A DNA stretch of 64,000 bases from Campylobacter hyointestinalis subsp. lawsonii (GTDB lineage: Bacteria; Campylobacterota; Campylobacteria; Campylobacterales; Campylobacteraceae). Of the stretch, positions 45,984 through 54,744 are shown piece by piece. Within the stretch, counting starts at the first letter, position 1. Each line of letters starts with the position of its first letter. Below the pieces are notes generated by a model, which worked only from the letters and a program-made list of their open reading frames with translations, was not told where the DNA came from and made no database searches. The position numbers were made by a program, and so were the translations under genes. The stretch is taken from the NCBI RefSeq assembly GCF_013372165.1, contig NZ_CP053828.1:1488001-1552000 (forward strand). Direction: 5' to 3'.

Positions 45984-46771
45984 TAATCTTTTCCTTTTTC
46001 AAGCGGTATTCCCCTTTTTGTATTGATTATAAATTCACACATTTTTTTTGCATATTCATTCGGATTTGAGCTCAAAAGCTCCATAGCTCTATCTTTCAAG
46101 CCTCCACCACTTCTAAATAAAAATTTATAAGCTTTATTTATCTCTTCAACAATCTCTTTATCAAATCTACGACGAATTCCTACTAAATTTAAACTTCTTA
46201 TATAAGCCCTATTTCCTTCTGCCAAACAAAATGGTACTATGTCTTGAGATAAGGCAGAAGCACCTGCTATCATACAACTTTCGCCTATCTTTACAAACTG
46301 ATGTACTGGCGTAAGTCCGCCGATAACGACGTGGTCATCTACTTCGACATGTCCGGCTAGAGTTACGTTATTTGCTAAAATTATATTATCTTTAAGTATG
46401 CAATCATGTGCGATATGAACGTATGCCATTATAAAAGCATTATCGCCGATCCTAGTAAAACCATCACCTTTTTTTGTTCCTGAGTTGATAGTACAAAACT
46501 CGCGGATAGTAGCATTTGAACCTATCCTAACACCGCCTAGATCTTTGGGCGAGTAACTTACATCTTGAGGTATATCGCCTACGATAGCATAGCTATAAAT
46601 TTTACTTTTACTTCCTATATGCGTATCTCCGACTATTCTAGCGCCTTGTTTTACCACGACTTCATCGCCCAAAACCGCGTCTTTGCTTATAAACGCGTAA
46701 GGCTCTACCACGCAACCATCACCTAAAATCGCACCGTCTTGCACGACTGCTGTTTTGTGGATATTATTCAT
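45983..46771 (-). CDS. lpxA: UDP-N-acetylglucosamine acyltransferase LpxA
   Basis: First committed step of lipid A synthesis: transfer of a 3-hydroxyacyl chain from ACP to UDP-GlcNAc. Repeating hexapeptides of a left-handed beta helix fill residues 5-190. The catalytic His lies in [14 protein letters not shown], and the C-terminal helical domain includes [23 protein letters not shown]. The length is 262 residues. It follows fabZ by 11 bases in the fabZ-lpxA-clpX unit. Confidence 0.97.
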   Translation of the reverse strand: MNNIHKTAVVQDGAILGDGCVVEPYAFISKDAVLGDEVVVKQGARIVGDTHIGSKSKIYSYAIVGDIPQDVSYSPKDLGGVRIGSNATIREFCTINSGTKKGDGFTRIGDNAFIMAYVHIAHDCILKDNIILANNVTLAGHVEVDDHVVIGGLTPVHQFVKIGESCMIAGASALSQDIVPFCLAEGNRAYIRSLNLVGIRRRFDKEIVEEINKAYKFLFRSGGGLKDRAMELLSSNPNEYAKKMCEFIINTKRGIPLEKGKD

Positions 46772-46782
46772 GAAAACCAGTC

Positions 46783-47229
46783 TTATTTATCGACTATCAT
46801 AGCTTTTAGCTCGGCCTCAGCTACTAACTTATCATCTACATAAGCTTGACCGTCTAAAACCCAGATATTTCCTTTGTGTTTTAAAACCTCCAAACGATAC
46901 TCTAGTCTATCTCCTGGACGAACCGGATTTCTAAATTTAGCCCTATCTATGCTCATAAAATATACTACTTTATTTTCTATGCTCATACTGCTTGTATCTT
47001 CTACGCTTTTAAATGCTAGAATTCCACCTGCTTGAGCCATACCTTCTATTATCATAACGCCCGGATATATAGGATGTCCTGGAAAATGACCTTGAAAAAT
47101 TTGCTCTCCTATGGTCACGTTTTTATATGCTTTTACACTTTTGCCCACTTCTAGTTCGCAAACTCTATCTATCAGCAAAAACGGATATCTGTGCGGTAAA
47201 ATTTTTTGGATTTCGACTACGTCTATCAT
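46783..47229 (-). CDS. fabZ: 3-hydroxyacyl-ACP dehydratase FabZ
   Basis: Dehydrates 3-hydroxyacyl-ACP in fatty acid elongation and competes with LpxA for substrate. [37 protein letters not shown] (catalytic His and Glu) and FRNPVRPGD are hotdog-fold signatures. I start it at the ATG at 47229 (148 residues), preceded by AAGGGCGTATTT and giving the family N-terminus [11 protein letters not shown]. An ATG five codons upstream has no clear ribosome-binding site. Confidence 0.96.
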   Translation of the reverse strand: MIDVVEIQKILPHRYPFLLIDRVCELEVGKSVKAYKNVTIGEQIFQGHFPGHPIYPGVMIIEGMAQAGGILAFKSVEDTSSMSIENKVVYFMSIDRAKFRNPVRPGDRLEYRLEVLKHKGNIWVLDGQAYVDDKLVAEAELKAMIVDK

Positions 47230-47471
47230 AAATACGCCCTTCATTGATATAAACTCTGAATTTTATCAAAAATTAGCAAATAGTTATATAAAACGAAGTG
47301 TAAAATAGATAAAAAAATGAAAAATTTATATATGTTTTATATTTAAATTTGTCGTGTTATGTAAATTTTAAAATCACACAAGTAGTATTTTAAATTTGAA
47401 TATTTTTTAAATTTTGTAGGATTAGGCAAGTGATCTGGAGAAATATTCTATCCTAAATTTAAATAATAGGT

Positions 47472-47477
47472 TATAAT
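47472..47477 (+). promoter_or_regulatory. -10 box upstream of the alcohol dehydrogenase gene
   Basis: A perfect TATAAT in GGTTATAATATA, ending 42 bases before the ATG at 47519, with an AT-rich upstream region and no clear -35 element, as is usual in Campylobacter. The predicted transcript start is near 47484. The rest of the 289-base gap up to fabZ is AT-rich and holds nothing else I can name. Confidence 0.5.
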
Positions 47478-47518
47478 ATATCCATATAAAATCCAAATTA
47501 TAAGGGGAGAAAATAAAT

Positions 47519-48676
47519 ATGAATAATGAAGATAGAAGAGATTTCATCAAAAAAACAGCTACGATAACTGCTGCAGTAGCGCTTGGCGGAGCATCAAATG
47601 TATTTGGTGCGCAAAACTGGGATAGTTCAAAAGCAGGTGTAAAATCTCGCGGATGGGCTGCTTTTGATGAAACGGGAATTCTAAGACCTTGGGAATTTAC
47701 AAGGCGACCACTAGGAGATGATGATATACTTATAGATATCAAATTTGCTAGTATTTGTCACTCAGACATTCATCAGATGAAAGGCGACTGGGGTAAGCAA
47801 GTCTATCCACAAGTCCCTGGCCACGAGATAGTAGGTATCGTTAGAGAAATAGGCAAAAATGTTACTAAATTTAAAGTCGGCGACAGAGCAGGAGTGGGCT
47901 GCATGGTAGATACGGATCTAAACAAATGTAAAAACGGCGGCGAGCAGTACTGCAAAGATACTATCTTTACCTACGGATATCTAGACAAAAGAGAGCCTAC
48001 TACCATAAGTCAAGGTGGTTACTCTACAAATTTAGTCGTAAATGCTCACTTTGCGGTACATATCCCTGAAAACATCAGCTTCGAGCAAGCAGCGCCGCTA
48101 CTTTGTGCAGGAGTGGCAACATACTCACCACTTATGAAATACAAGATAAAAAAAGGCGACAAAGTCGGCGTAGCTGGTATCGGAGGACTTGGACATATGG
48201 CTGTTAAGTTAGCCATTAGCAAAGGCGCCGAAGTCATCGCATTTACAACTACTGCAGACAAAGTAAAAGACATACTAAGTTTTGGCGCAAAAGAAGTAGT
48301 AGTCGTAGATAATATCTCAAAACTAGAAGCTTATAATCAAAAATTAGATTATATGATAAGCACTATCCCAGCGCAATTTGACATCGCAGCTTACGCTAGT
48401 TGCGTAAAACCATTTGGGACATTTACTCAAGTAGGAATGCCACCTAAATTTGAGCTAACATTGCAAAACCTAGGATTAGCCGCTACTAGAGTAAATTTCA
48501 CAGCTTCGCTCATCGGCGATATGCGTGAAACGCAAGATGTCGTGGATTACTGCGCTAAAAACAAGATATATCCAAATATAGAGATCATAGATGCAAAAGA
48601 GATAAATGGCGCGTGGAAAAAAGTGCTAAACAAAGAAGCTAGATATAGATATGTGATTGACTCAGCTACTATATAG
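47519..48676 (+). CDS. Tat-targeted zinc-dependent alcohol dehydrogenase (cinnamyl-alcohol-dehydrogenase-like MDR family)
   Basis: Medium-chain dehydrogenase/reductase of 385 residues. Residues 1-31 form a twin-arginine signal: RRDFIKK (Arg6-Arg7), a hydrophobic stretch, and a likely cut after VFGA. The catalytic zinc site is intact: Cys80-His81, GHE (101-103) and Cys196. The cofactor motif is GIGGLG (220-225). The structural zinc loop is reduced: only Cys137 and Cys145 remain of the usual four cysteines. Export of an NAD(P)-dependent enzyme is unusual. Start: AAGGGGAGAAAATAAAT before the ATG. It lies upstream of an MFS gene on the same strand. The substrate is unknown. Confidence 0.9.
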   Translation: MNNEDRRDFIKKTATITAAVALGGASNVFGAQNWDSSKAGVKSRGWAAFDETGILRPWEFTRRPLGDDDILIDIKFASICHSDIHQMKGDWGKQVYPQVPGHEIVGIVREIGKNVTKFKVGDRAGVGCMVDTDLNKCKNGGEQYCKDTIFTYGYLDKREPTTISQGGYSTNLVVNAHFAVHIPENISFEQAAPLLCAGVATYSPLMKYKIKKGDKVGVAGIGGLGHMAVKLAISKGAEVIAFTTTADKVKDILSFGAKEVVVVDNISKLEAYNQKLDYMISTIPAQFDIAAYASCVKPFGTFTQVGMPPKFELTLQNLGLAATRVNFTASLIGDMRETQDVVDYCAKNKIYPNIEIIDAKEINGAWKKVLNKEARYRYVIDSATI

Positions 48677-48720
48677 ATAGGAATTTATGATTTTAAACTC
48701 ACTTTCAAAAAAGACTAACG

Positions 48721-48744
48721 CATAAAGCCAAATTTGGCTTTATG
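48721..48744. terminator. Perfect 24-base palindrome between the dehydrogenase and MFS genes
   Basis: CATAAAGCC and GGCTTTATG flank AAATTT, giving a fully self-complementary 24-base sequence 45 bases after the dehydrogenase stop. As RNA it would form a hairpin of about 9-10 bp, but no proper T-run follows on the plus strand, so termination may be partial. A DNA-binding site for a dimeric regulator is an alternative. Confidence 0.45.
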
Positions 48745-48794
48745 AAATTTAAAAATCAACACAAATTTAAATCCAAAAAATAGCAAGGACAATA

Positions 48795-49967
48795 ATGAAT
48801 GAACGAATAAATCCAAAATGGGGCGCTGTGTGGGCGATGAGTTTAGGCGCTTTTGTGCTAGTTGCGTCTGAGTTTATGCCAGTTAGCTTACTCACCCTAG
48901 TAGCGAGCGATCTATCTATAACAAACGGAGAAGCAGGTCAGAGCATATCTGTATCTGGAGTTTTTGCTCTCATTACCGCACTATTTTTGACCTCAGTAGC
49001 AGGCAAGATAGATAGAAAAAGCATACTTTTGTTTTTTAGTGTTTTGATGGAAATATCAGGAGTGATAGTCGCATTTGCGCCAAACGGACTTACGCTGATG
49101 ATAGGCAGAGCCTTGCTAGGGGTGTGCGTGGGTGGATTTTGGTCGATGAGTGCGGCTACTGTTATGAGGCTAGTGCCACAGATCTCAGTGCCAAAAGCTC
49201 TAGCCATACTAAATGGCGGCAATGCGCTATCTACGCTCATCGCAGCGCCTTTGGGCAGCTTTCTTGGAGAGATTATCGGTTGGAGAGGGGCGTTTTTTAC
49301 CATAGTTCCACTAGCTTTGGTGACTTTTTTATGGTTATATAAAAGCATGCCAAATCTACCCACCACGCACAAAGATGGTCATAGACCACGGCTAGGAAGT
49401 GTTTTTAGCCTATTAAAAGAGCTTAAAATATCTCTTGGAATGCTTGGCGTTACGCTATTTTTTATGGGACAATTCACACTTTTTACCTATCTTAGACCAT
49501 TTTTAGAGATGCAAACAAAAGTAGATGCTTTCACGCTCTCAGCTATACTTCTTTTTATGGGAGCTTGTGGATTAGGCGGAACATTTATCATAGGCAATAT
49601 TCTAAAAACCAGGCTTTTTAGTTTGCTTGTTTTGATACCGATATTTATGTCTATCGTATCTATTTTGCTGATATGCTTTGCAAATTCACTTCTAGCGATG
49701 TTTATTTTACTAGGATTTTGGGGGCTTTTAGGCACATCAGCTCCTGTGGCTTGGTGGACTTGGGTAAGCAAAGTAGCGCCCTCAAGGGCCGAAGCAGCAG
49801 GCGGACTTATGGTAGCAGTAGTCCAGCTAGCCATAGCTTTTGGGGCTAGTTTTGGTGGCGCAATTTTTGATAGTTTTGGCTATAAGCTAACTTTTATAGC
49901 AAGTGCTTTTATACTAGTACTTTCAAGCCTAGTTTCTTTTATGGCTTATAAATACTCTAAAAGATAA
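48795..49967 (+). CDS. MFS transporter, DHA1/AraJ-like drug or sugar efflux protein
   Basis: Twelve-helix major facilitator of 390 residues. The N-terminus WGAVWAMSLGAFVLVASEFMPVSLL is characteristic of the AraJ/YdhP-type DHA1 exporters. GKIDRKSILLF matches the loop 2-3 motif, and GRALLGVCVGGFWSMSAATVMRLVP is the motif B/C region. The substrate is unknown. The ATG follows AGCAAGGACAATA. It lies 118 bases after the Tat-targeted dehydrogenase and may be co-transcribed through the palindrome at 48721-48744. A strong hairpin terminator follows. Confidence 0.9.
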   Translation: MNERINPKWGAVWAMSLGAFVLVASEFMPVSLLTLVASDLSITNGEAGQSISVSGVFALITALFLTSVAGKIDRKSILLFFSVLMEISGVIVAFAPNGLTLMIGRALLGVCVGGFWSMSAATVMRLVPQISVPKALAILNGGNALSTLIAAPLGSFLGEIIGWRGAFFTIVPLALVTFLWLYKSMPNLPTTHKDGHRPRLGSVFSLLKELKISLGMLGVTLFFMGQFTLFTYLRPFLEMQTKVDAFTLSAILLFMGACGLGGTFIIGNILKTRLFSLLVLIPIFMSIVSILLICFANSLLAMFILLGFWGLLGTSAPVAWWTWVSKVAPSRAEAAGGLMVAVVQLAIAFGASFGGAIFDSFGYKLTFIASAFILVLSSLVSFMAYKYSKR

Positions 49968-50030
49968 ATTTATCGTTTCAAATTTGGATTACAAATTTAA
50001 AGACATAAAATCGCTTTACAAAGAGCATCT

Positions 50031-50060
50031 AAAAGCCAAATTCAAATTTGGCTTTTTCAA
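50031..50060 (+). terminator. Hairpin terminator after the MFS gene
   Basis: Arms AAAAGCCAAATT and AATTTGGCTTTT are separated by two bases and followed by TTC, 63 bases past the MFS stop. The stem is long and ends in a T-run, fitting Rho-independent termination on the plus strand. Confidence 0.6.
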
Positions 50061-50134
50061 ATTTAAATCAAATTTAATTTTAATTCAAATTTAAACCCAA
50101 AAATCAAATAAATACAGATAAAAATATGAGTGTC

Positions 50135-50159
50135 AAAACGGCTAAAATTTAGCCGTTTT
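50135..50159. terminator. Bidirectional-type hairpin between the convergent MFS and SnoaL-like genes
   Basis: A 12-bp perfect stem, AAAACGGCTAAA with TTTAGCCGTTTT, around a single central base. A-run and T-run ends flank it on both strands. It lies 60 bases past the stop of the minus-strand SnoaL-like gene and can terminate transcription from either side. Confidence 0.65.
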
Positions 50160-50219
50160 CAAAGGTCGCAAAACTAACTTCAACCTAAGCTTATCGTTTT
50201 AAATCAATTTTTGAGCCAT

Positions 50220-50702
50220 TTAAAACATTGTGTTGTTGTTTTGGCTTTTTTCAGGGATGTCTTGGATGATGTCCCAGTGCTCTACTATCTTGCCATCTTT
50301 AAGGCGGAAAATATCCATAGCCGCTTGTCCCCTGTCATCAGCATTTAGCTTGATATGGTTGTGGATAAAGACCAAATCGCCATCTGCGCCGATATGCTTA
50401 ATCTGTGCGCTGCTATTTGGAAATTCTTTGAAAAAGCTGCTTATACCATCTTTAAACGCACTTCTGCCATCTTTGAAATCTGGATTGTGTTGAATGTATT
50501 TTTCATCGACAATTTCATCTATAACAGAAATTTTGTGTTCGTTAAAAACAGCATTCCAGAAATTTTGAACTAAAATTTTGTTTTTAGCAGCATTAAGCTG
50601 GGAACTTGCTAAAGGCGCTGCTCCCATCTTGCCATGCATATCTATCTCAGACGCAGTAGCTATGCAAACTATAGCGATAAAACAAAGAATAAATTTTTTC
50701 AT
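50220..50702 (-). CDS. Secreted SnoaL-like / NTF2-fold protein
   Basis: The 160-residue protein begins with a Sec signal peptide (residues 1-17, MKKFILCFIAIVCIATAS). The mature part shows the SnoaL/polyketide-cyclase-like pattern: NFWNAVFNEHKISVIDEIVDEKYIQHNP, then a HIGADGDLVFIHNHIKL strand and DIFRLKDGKIVEHWDIIQDIP. This fold usually holds a small-molecule pocket; the ligand or reaction is unknown. The signal peptide places it in the periplasm, the same compartment predicted for the Tat dehydrogenase 1.5 kb away. The ATG follows AAAAAGGACAAAA. Confidence 0.85.
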   Translation of the reverse strand: MKKFILCFIAIVCIATASEIDMHGKMGAAPLASSQLNAAKNKILVQNFWNAVFNEHKISVIDEIVDEKYIQHNPDFKDGRSAFKDGISSFFKEFPNSSAQIKHIGADGDLVFIHNHIKLNADDRGQAAMDIFRLKDGKIVEHWDIIQDIPEKSQNNNTMF

Positions 50703-50931
50703 TTTTGTCCTTTTTGGTTGATTTTTAAAGACGGGATTATATTAAATTTAATTAAATAATGTCAAACATAAAAGCGCAATTTTATGCTTTAAATAATTTA
50801 AATTTATGGGTTAAATATCGGTTTTAGCGTGGTTTTATTAGATTTGGTCTTGGTAGAAACTTTTTGGAATTACAAGATTTTTGAAATGGTTTTGTTGATT
50901 ATGAAATTCAAAAAAAGTATAAAAAATCAAT

Positions 50932-51855
50932 CTAAATTTTATAAAACATAACTCCAGCTAGATCAAATTCTTTTGCTTCACCATTACTAAGCAAGATATC
51001 TAAATTTGCTTTTGAGCTAGGCGAGAAATTGTTCTCTATGTCAAATTTGCTTTGTGGTCTTAGTTTTAGAAGTTTTCTTAGCTCATCAAGGCTAAAATCG
51101 AGCTTTTCTCCAAGTGCTTTTTTTGTAGCTACGCAAACTTTAGACGCCGTTATCAGACTAGAAAGCTTGTATAATAAATCACTTGAAACACCTTTGACAT
51201 CGTGCGCAGGCGGTCTATCGATGCTACTTATATCTACTCTATCAGGACGGATACTTTCGTAAGCTTTATTTAAAGCTTTAAACTCACTCTCATTGTCGTT
51301 AAAACCACTTACTACAAGGACTTCTAAGATGAGTTTTCCTCTGAATTTATCTCTAAATTCGCTCATCTTTTCTACTATCAAGTCGGTGCTATAGTTTTTT
51401 ATAGCTCTGTCTATTTTCCTAAAAGTCTTTTGGACAACACTATCAAGGCTAAATTTGACTATATCTAAATCTAAGAGCGCATCAAATTTATCACTATGCA
51501 AGACTGCAGTTCCATTGCTTAAAATAAGTGTTTTTTGTGTAGTTTTAATGGCGTTTAGCTCTTTTATAAGCTCTTTTAAATTTGGATAAAGGCTCGGCTC
51601 TCCGTTTGCAGTAAGCGTGATAACATCTACGTTTGGAAACTCTTTTAAAGCTTCTTTTAGCTCACTTATGATGTCTTTTACTAAAGGTGGTTCTTCTATC
51701 ATAGAAACGACTTTTGCACGGCTTAACTCACAATAAACACAGTCGAAATTACAGCACTTTTTAAATGGGCTTAAGTCGATCCCAAGCGAACTGCCAAACC
51801 TCCTGCTACTCACTGGGCCAAATATATATTTGTATGATTTTTTAGGATAGCTCAT
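50932..51855 (-). CDS. Radical SAM protein of unknown function
   Basis: Radical SAM core with the canonical cluster motif Cys35-x3-Cys39-x2-Cys42 (CNFDCVYC). It has an N-terminal [20 protein letters not shown] segment, [13 protein letters not shown] (GxP-like SAM motif), KTLILSNG and [11 protein letters not shown]. It belongs to the small wyosine/MoaA-like radical SAM proteins widely annotated without function. I start it at the ATG at 51855 (307 residues), which overlaps the hemE stop by 4 bases (ATGA); a TTG two codons earlier is less likely. It is coupled to hemE, so a role connected with heme or anaerobic metabolism is possible but unproven. Confidence 0.88.
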   Translation of the reverse strand: MSYPKKSYKYIFGPVSSRRFGSSLGIDLSPFKKCCNFDCVYCELSRAKVVSMIEEPPLVKDIISELKEALKEFPNVDVITLTANGEPSLYPNLKELIKELNAIKTTQKTLILSNGTAVLHSDKFDALLDLDIVKFSLDSVVQKTFRKIDRAIKNYSTDLIVEKMSEFRDKFRGKLILEVLVVSGFNDNESEFKALNKAYESIRPDRVDISSIDRPPAHDVKGVSSDLLYKLSSLITASKVCVATKKALGEKLDFSLDELRKLLKLRPQSKFDIENNFSPSSKANLDILLSNGEAKEFDLAGVMFYKI

Positions 51856-52883
51856 TTGCAATATTTTGCCGATTTTTCTTGAACTAATTTTATGAAGTAC
51901 TTTGCGTTTTCAACAGGAACATCAGGAAGTATGCCATGACCTAAGTTGAAAATATGCCTTGATCCACGCATAATGCTTAATATCTCACTTACGCCCTCAT
52001 CTATAGCGTCTTTATTATAAAGCCTTGTTGGTTCCATATTTCCTTGTAAAACATAGTTTTTACCAAGTATCTCTTTAGCATTTTTAAGTGGCGTACTCCA
52101 ATCCACGCCAAATACGTCAAATTTACCTGTTATCTTACTCAAAAATCCACTGATCCCTTTTGGAAATACGATAACTGCGATATGTGCATAGCGCTCTTTT
52201 AAGAAATCTACTATCTCGTTTATATAGCTAAATCCAAACTCCATATACGCACTCTCTTCTAACGCACTAGCCCAGCTATCGAAAATCTGCACCGCATCTA
52301 CTCCGGCTTTTATCTGTTCTTCAAGGTAAAGCTTTAGAGCATTCGTAACCTTACGAAGTATGGCGTGAAGAAGTTGTGGATTGTCATAAACCATCTTTTT
52401 ACTGATGTTATAAGTCTTTGTGCTACCACCTTCTATCATATATGTAGCTATCGTCCATGGAGCACCACAAAATCCTATGAGAGCCTTATCCTTAGCTAGT
52501 TTATCTCTAGTCAGCTTTATAGTATCATATACATAATCTAAATTCTTTATAGCTTTTTCGGTGCTTAGTTTATCAAGATCTTCCATAGATTTTATAGGAT
52601 TTTCAAACACAGGGCCTTCACCTTTTACAAATTTAAGATCCATACCCATTTCAAGAGGAACAACCAAAATATCACTAAACATTATAGCAGCATCAACGCC
52701 CAAAATATCTACTGGTTGAAGCGTTACTTCACTAGCTTTTTTATAGTCTTTGCATAAAGATAAAAAGTCGCCTGCTTGCTCTCTTACTTTCATATATTCT
52801 GGCAGATAACGTCCTGCTTGTCTCATCATCCATACCGGAGTATAGTCTGTGTGCTTTCCAAAACATGCATCTATAAATATCAT
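51852..52883 (-). CDS. hemE: Uroporphyrinogen decarboxylase
   Basis: Decarboxylates uroporphyrinogen III to coproporphyrinogen III in heme synthesis. The conserved [15 protein letters not shown] motif holds the substrate-binding arginines. [34 protein letters not shown] and the late [11 protein letters not shown] complete the signature. The length is 343 residues. It lies between a UPF0114 gene and the radical SAM gene on the same strand. Confidence 0.98.
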   Translation of the reverse strand: MIFIDACFGKHTDYTPVWMMRQAGRYLPEYMKVREQAGDFLSLCKDYKKASEVTLQPVDILGVDAAIMFSDILVVPLEMGMDLKFVKGEGPVFENPIKSMEDLDKLSTEKAIKNLDYVYDTIKLTRDKLAKDKALIGFCGAPWTIATYMIEGGSTKTYNISKKMVYDNPQLLHAILRKVTNALKLYLEEQIKAGVDAVQIFDSWASALEESAYMEFGFSYINEIVDFLKERYAHIAVIVFPKGISGFLSKITGKFDVFGVDWSTPLKNAKEILGKNYVLQGNMEPTRLYNKDAIDEGVSEILSIMRGSRHIFNLGHGILPDVPVENAKYFIKLVQEKSAKYCK

Positions 52884-52892
52884 TTTAAATCC

Positions 52893-53402
52893 TTAATGAG
52901 TTGAACTTTTATGTAAAAAATATAATCCCAAGCAAAGCGCTAGTATAGAAACTGCTAAATACGCCATCTCAAGCGGAGTAGTAAATTTAGCGTGCAATAC
53001 TCTTTGAAAAAAATTTACAACCAAAACCATAACGATAACTTTACCTATTTTATCTTTTAGCTGATCTAAACTATGGACTTCTAAAACTCTAGCTTGTCTT
53101 GTGTTTTTTATGCCATCTATCTCGCTGATAAAAAGCTCATAAATTCCAAAACTAAATATAAAAAACACCAAAGCCATAAGATAAAGATCAATCGCCCCTA
53201 TGATAAGCCCTACGGCATCACTGTGTAAATCTATGCTATGATCGCCTAAAACTAGGTATTGCCACGCTTGAAGCATAACTTTGATGATATCATAGCTTGC
53301 TACCATAAACATAACAAACGAGCCAATAAGCCCAAAAACGACTGGCAAAATCGTTACAAATCTTGAATTCCAAAGTAATTTTTCAAAAATTTTTTCCAGC
53401 AT
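52893..53402 (-). CDS. UPF0114 (YqhA) family membrane protein
   Basis: Inner-membrane protein with three or four helices. The N-terminus LEKIFEKLLWNSRFVTILPVVFGLIGS and the LFISEIDG segment are typical of the UPF0114/YqhA family, whose function is unknown. I start it at the ATG at 53402 (169 residues), because GAGGATTTTA precedes it; an ATG four codons upstream has no ribosome-binding site. It lies 9 bases before hemE. Confidence 0.88.
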   Translation of the reverse strand: MLEKIFEKLLWNSRFVTILPVVFGLIGSFVMFMVASYDIIKVMLQAWQYLVLGDHSIDLHSDAVGLIIGAIDLYLMALVFFIFSFGIYELFISEIDGIKNTRQARVLEVHSLDQLKDKIGKVIVMVLVVNFFQRVLHAKFTTPLEMAYLAVSILALCLGLYFLHKSSTH

Positions 53403-53471
53403 TAAAATCCTCATATATTTTTTAGCGTGGCATTGTATAAAAATAAATTAAATATTTTTTAAGACAAGCGA

Positions 53472-53503
53472 CAAGAAGCTAGGGCTTAAACCCCGGCTTC
53501 TTG
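53472..53503 (-). terminator. Stem-loop straddling the asd stop codon
   Basis: Arms CAAGAAGC and GCTTCTTG, plus an inner GGG/CCC pairing, enclose the asd stop codon. There is no immediate T-run, but TTAAAAAATATTT follows within 12-25 bases on the minus strand. It could be a terminator or an mRNA 3'-stabilising structure. Confidence 0.4.
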
Positions 53504-54520
53504 TAGTTCGCACCATTTTTGTGCGATTCTTACTGCATTTGTAGCTGCTCCTACTCGTATTTGATCAGCCACGCACCAAAGATGTAAAATATTATCTTGA
53601 TAGTTATCTTTTCTGATACGTCCAACATAGGTCTCATTTGTATCGCTAGCGTGGATTGGCATAGGATATAGATCGTGCACAGGATCGTCTTGAACCACTA
53701 CGCTTGGCGCATTTTTTAAAACCTCTACTGCTTTAGCTACATTTACGTCTTTTTCAAAATGTATAGTTATACTCTCACTATGACTTCTAAGAACAGGAAC
53801 ACGAACGCAAGTAGCACTTACTTCCATATTTTTATGTAATATTTTTTGTGTTTCATTGACCATTTTCATCTCTTCTTTTGTATAGTCGTTGTCTAAAAAC
53901 ACATCGATATGAGGTATTACATTTAACGCGATTTGATGTTTAAATGCTTTTGGTTCGCACTCGTCTAGTTTAAACTCAAAAAACTTTTGCATCTGATAGA
54001 CTAGCTCTTCCATGCCTTTTTTACCAGCGCCACTAGTAGCTTGATACGTACTCACATCTACTCTTTTTATACCAAATGTATCATCAAGCGGTTTTAGCAC
54101 TTGAACCATTTGTATGGTTGAACAGTTTGGATTTGCTATGATGCCTTTTACATTCCACTTAGTTATATCCTCAGGATTGCACTCAGGAACTACCAAAGGA
54201 ACATCAGGATCCATTCTAAAATGGCTAGTATTGTCTATGACGACAGCTCCACTAGCAGCAGCTAAAGGAGCAAAATGAGCTGAAATACTTCCACCTGCAC
54301 TAAAAAATGCGATATCTATCTCGTGTTCTTCAAAAACGCTATCTGTTAGCTCAAGAATAGTATAGTTTTTCCCCCTAAATTCGATACTTTCTCCAGCACT
54401 TCTGCTACTTGCTAGAGGCAAAATGCTACTAACTGGGAAATTCATCTCGTCTAAAACCCTAAATATATCTTCGCCGACTGCGCCTGTAGCGCCGACTACG
54501 GCTATTTTGTATTTTCTCAT
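53486..54520 (-). CDS. asd: Aspartate-semialdehyde dehydrogenase
   Basis: Reduces aspartyl phosphate to the semialdehyde for lysine/DAP, methionine and threonine synthesis. The dinucleotide motif is VVGATGAVGEDIF, the catalytic Cys133 lies in IANPNCSTIQMV, and VPVLRSHSES carries the substrate arginine/histidine. The length is 344 residues. A 224-base AT-rich gap separates it from the divergent pilin gene. Confidence 0.97.
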   Translation of the reverse strand: MRKYKIAVVGATGAVGEDIFRVLDEMNFPVSSILPLASSRSAGESIEFRGKNYTILELTDSVFEEHEIDIAFFSAGGSISAHFAPLAAASGAVVIDNTSHFRMDPDVPLVVPECNPEDITKWNVKGIIANPNCSTIQMVQVLKPLDDTFGIKRVDVSTYQATSGAGKKGMEELVYQMQKFFEFKLDECEPKAFKHQIALNVIPHIDVFLDNDYTKEEMKMVNETQKILHKNMEVSATCVRVPVLRSHSESITIHFEKDVNVAKAVEVLKNAPSVVVQDDPVHDLYPMPIHASDTNETYVGRIRKDNYQDNILHLWCVADQIRVGAATNAVRIAQKWCELQEAGV

Positions 54521-54702
54521 TAACTCTACCTTAATGCAAATTTAATGGCTTATTCTATCTAAATTTAACTTAAATTTATAAATTTTCTAAAGTCGTAATT
54601 ACTTTGCTTTAAAGTTTAAATTCATATAGGCTAAAAATTAATCAAGATCTGTGAAATTTGATAATTTCTTAAGTTTATAAGTGTTACCATTGCACATAAC
54701 TT

Positions 54703-54720
54703 TATATAAAAGTATATAAA
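54703..54720 (+). promoter_or_regulatory. Candidate -10 region of the first pilin-like gene
   Basis: Two overlapping candidates, TATATAAA and TATATAAAG, lie 25-42 bases before the ATG at 54745 in an AT-rich region. Neither is a perfect TATAAT, and I found no sigma-54 GG-N10-GC match here. Confidence 0.3.
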
Positions 54721-54744
54721 GCAAATTTTCTTAAGGAGAAACAA

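Noticed and set aside
48938-49372. Open frame of 144 codons antisense to the MFS gene
   Set aside because: Shadow frame of a membrane protein gene with no independent start signal.
54640-54744. Sigma-54 promoter for the pilin gene
   Set aside because: A TTGCA is present near 54691, but there is no GG ten bases upstream of the GC, so the -24/-12 pattern fails.
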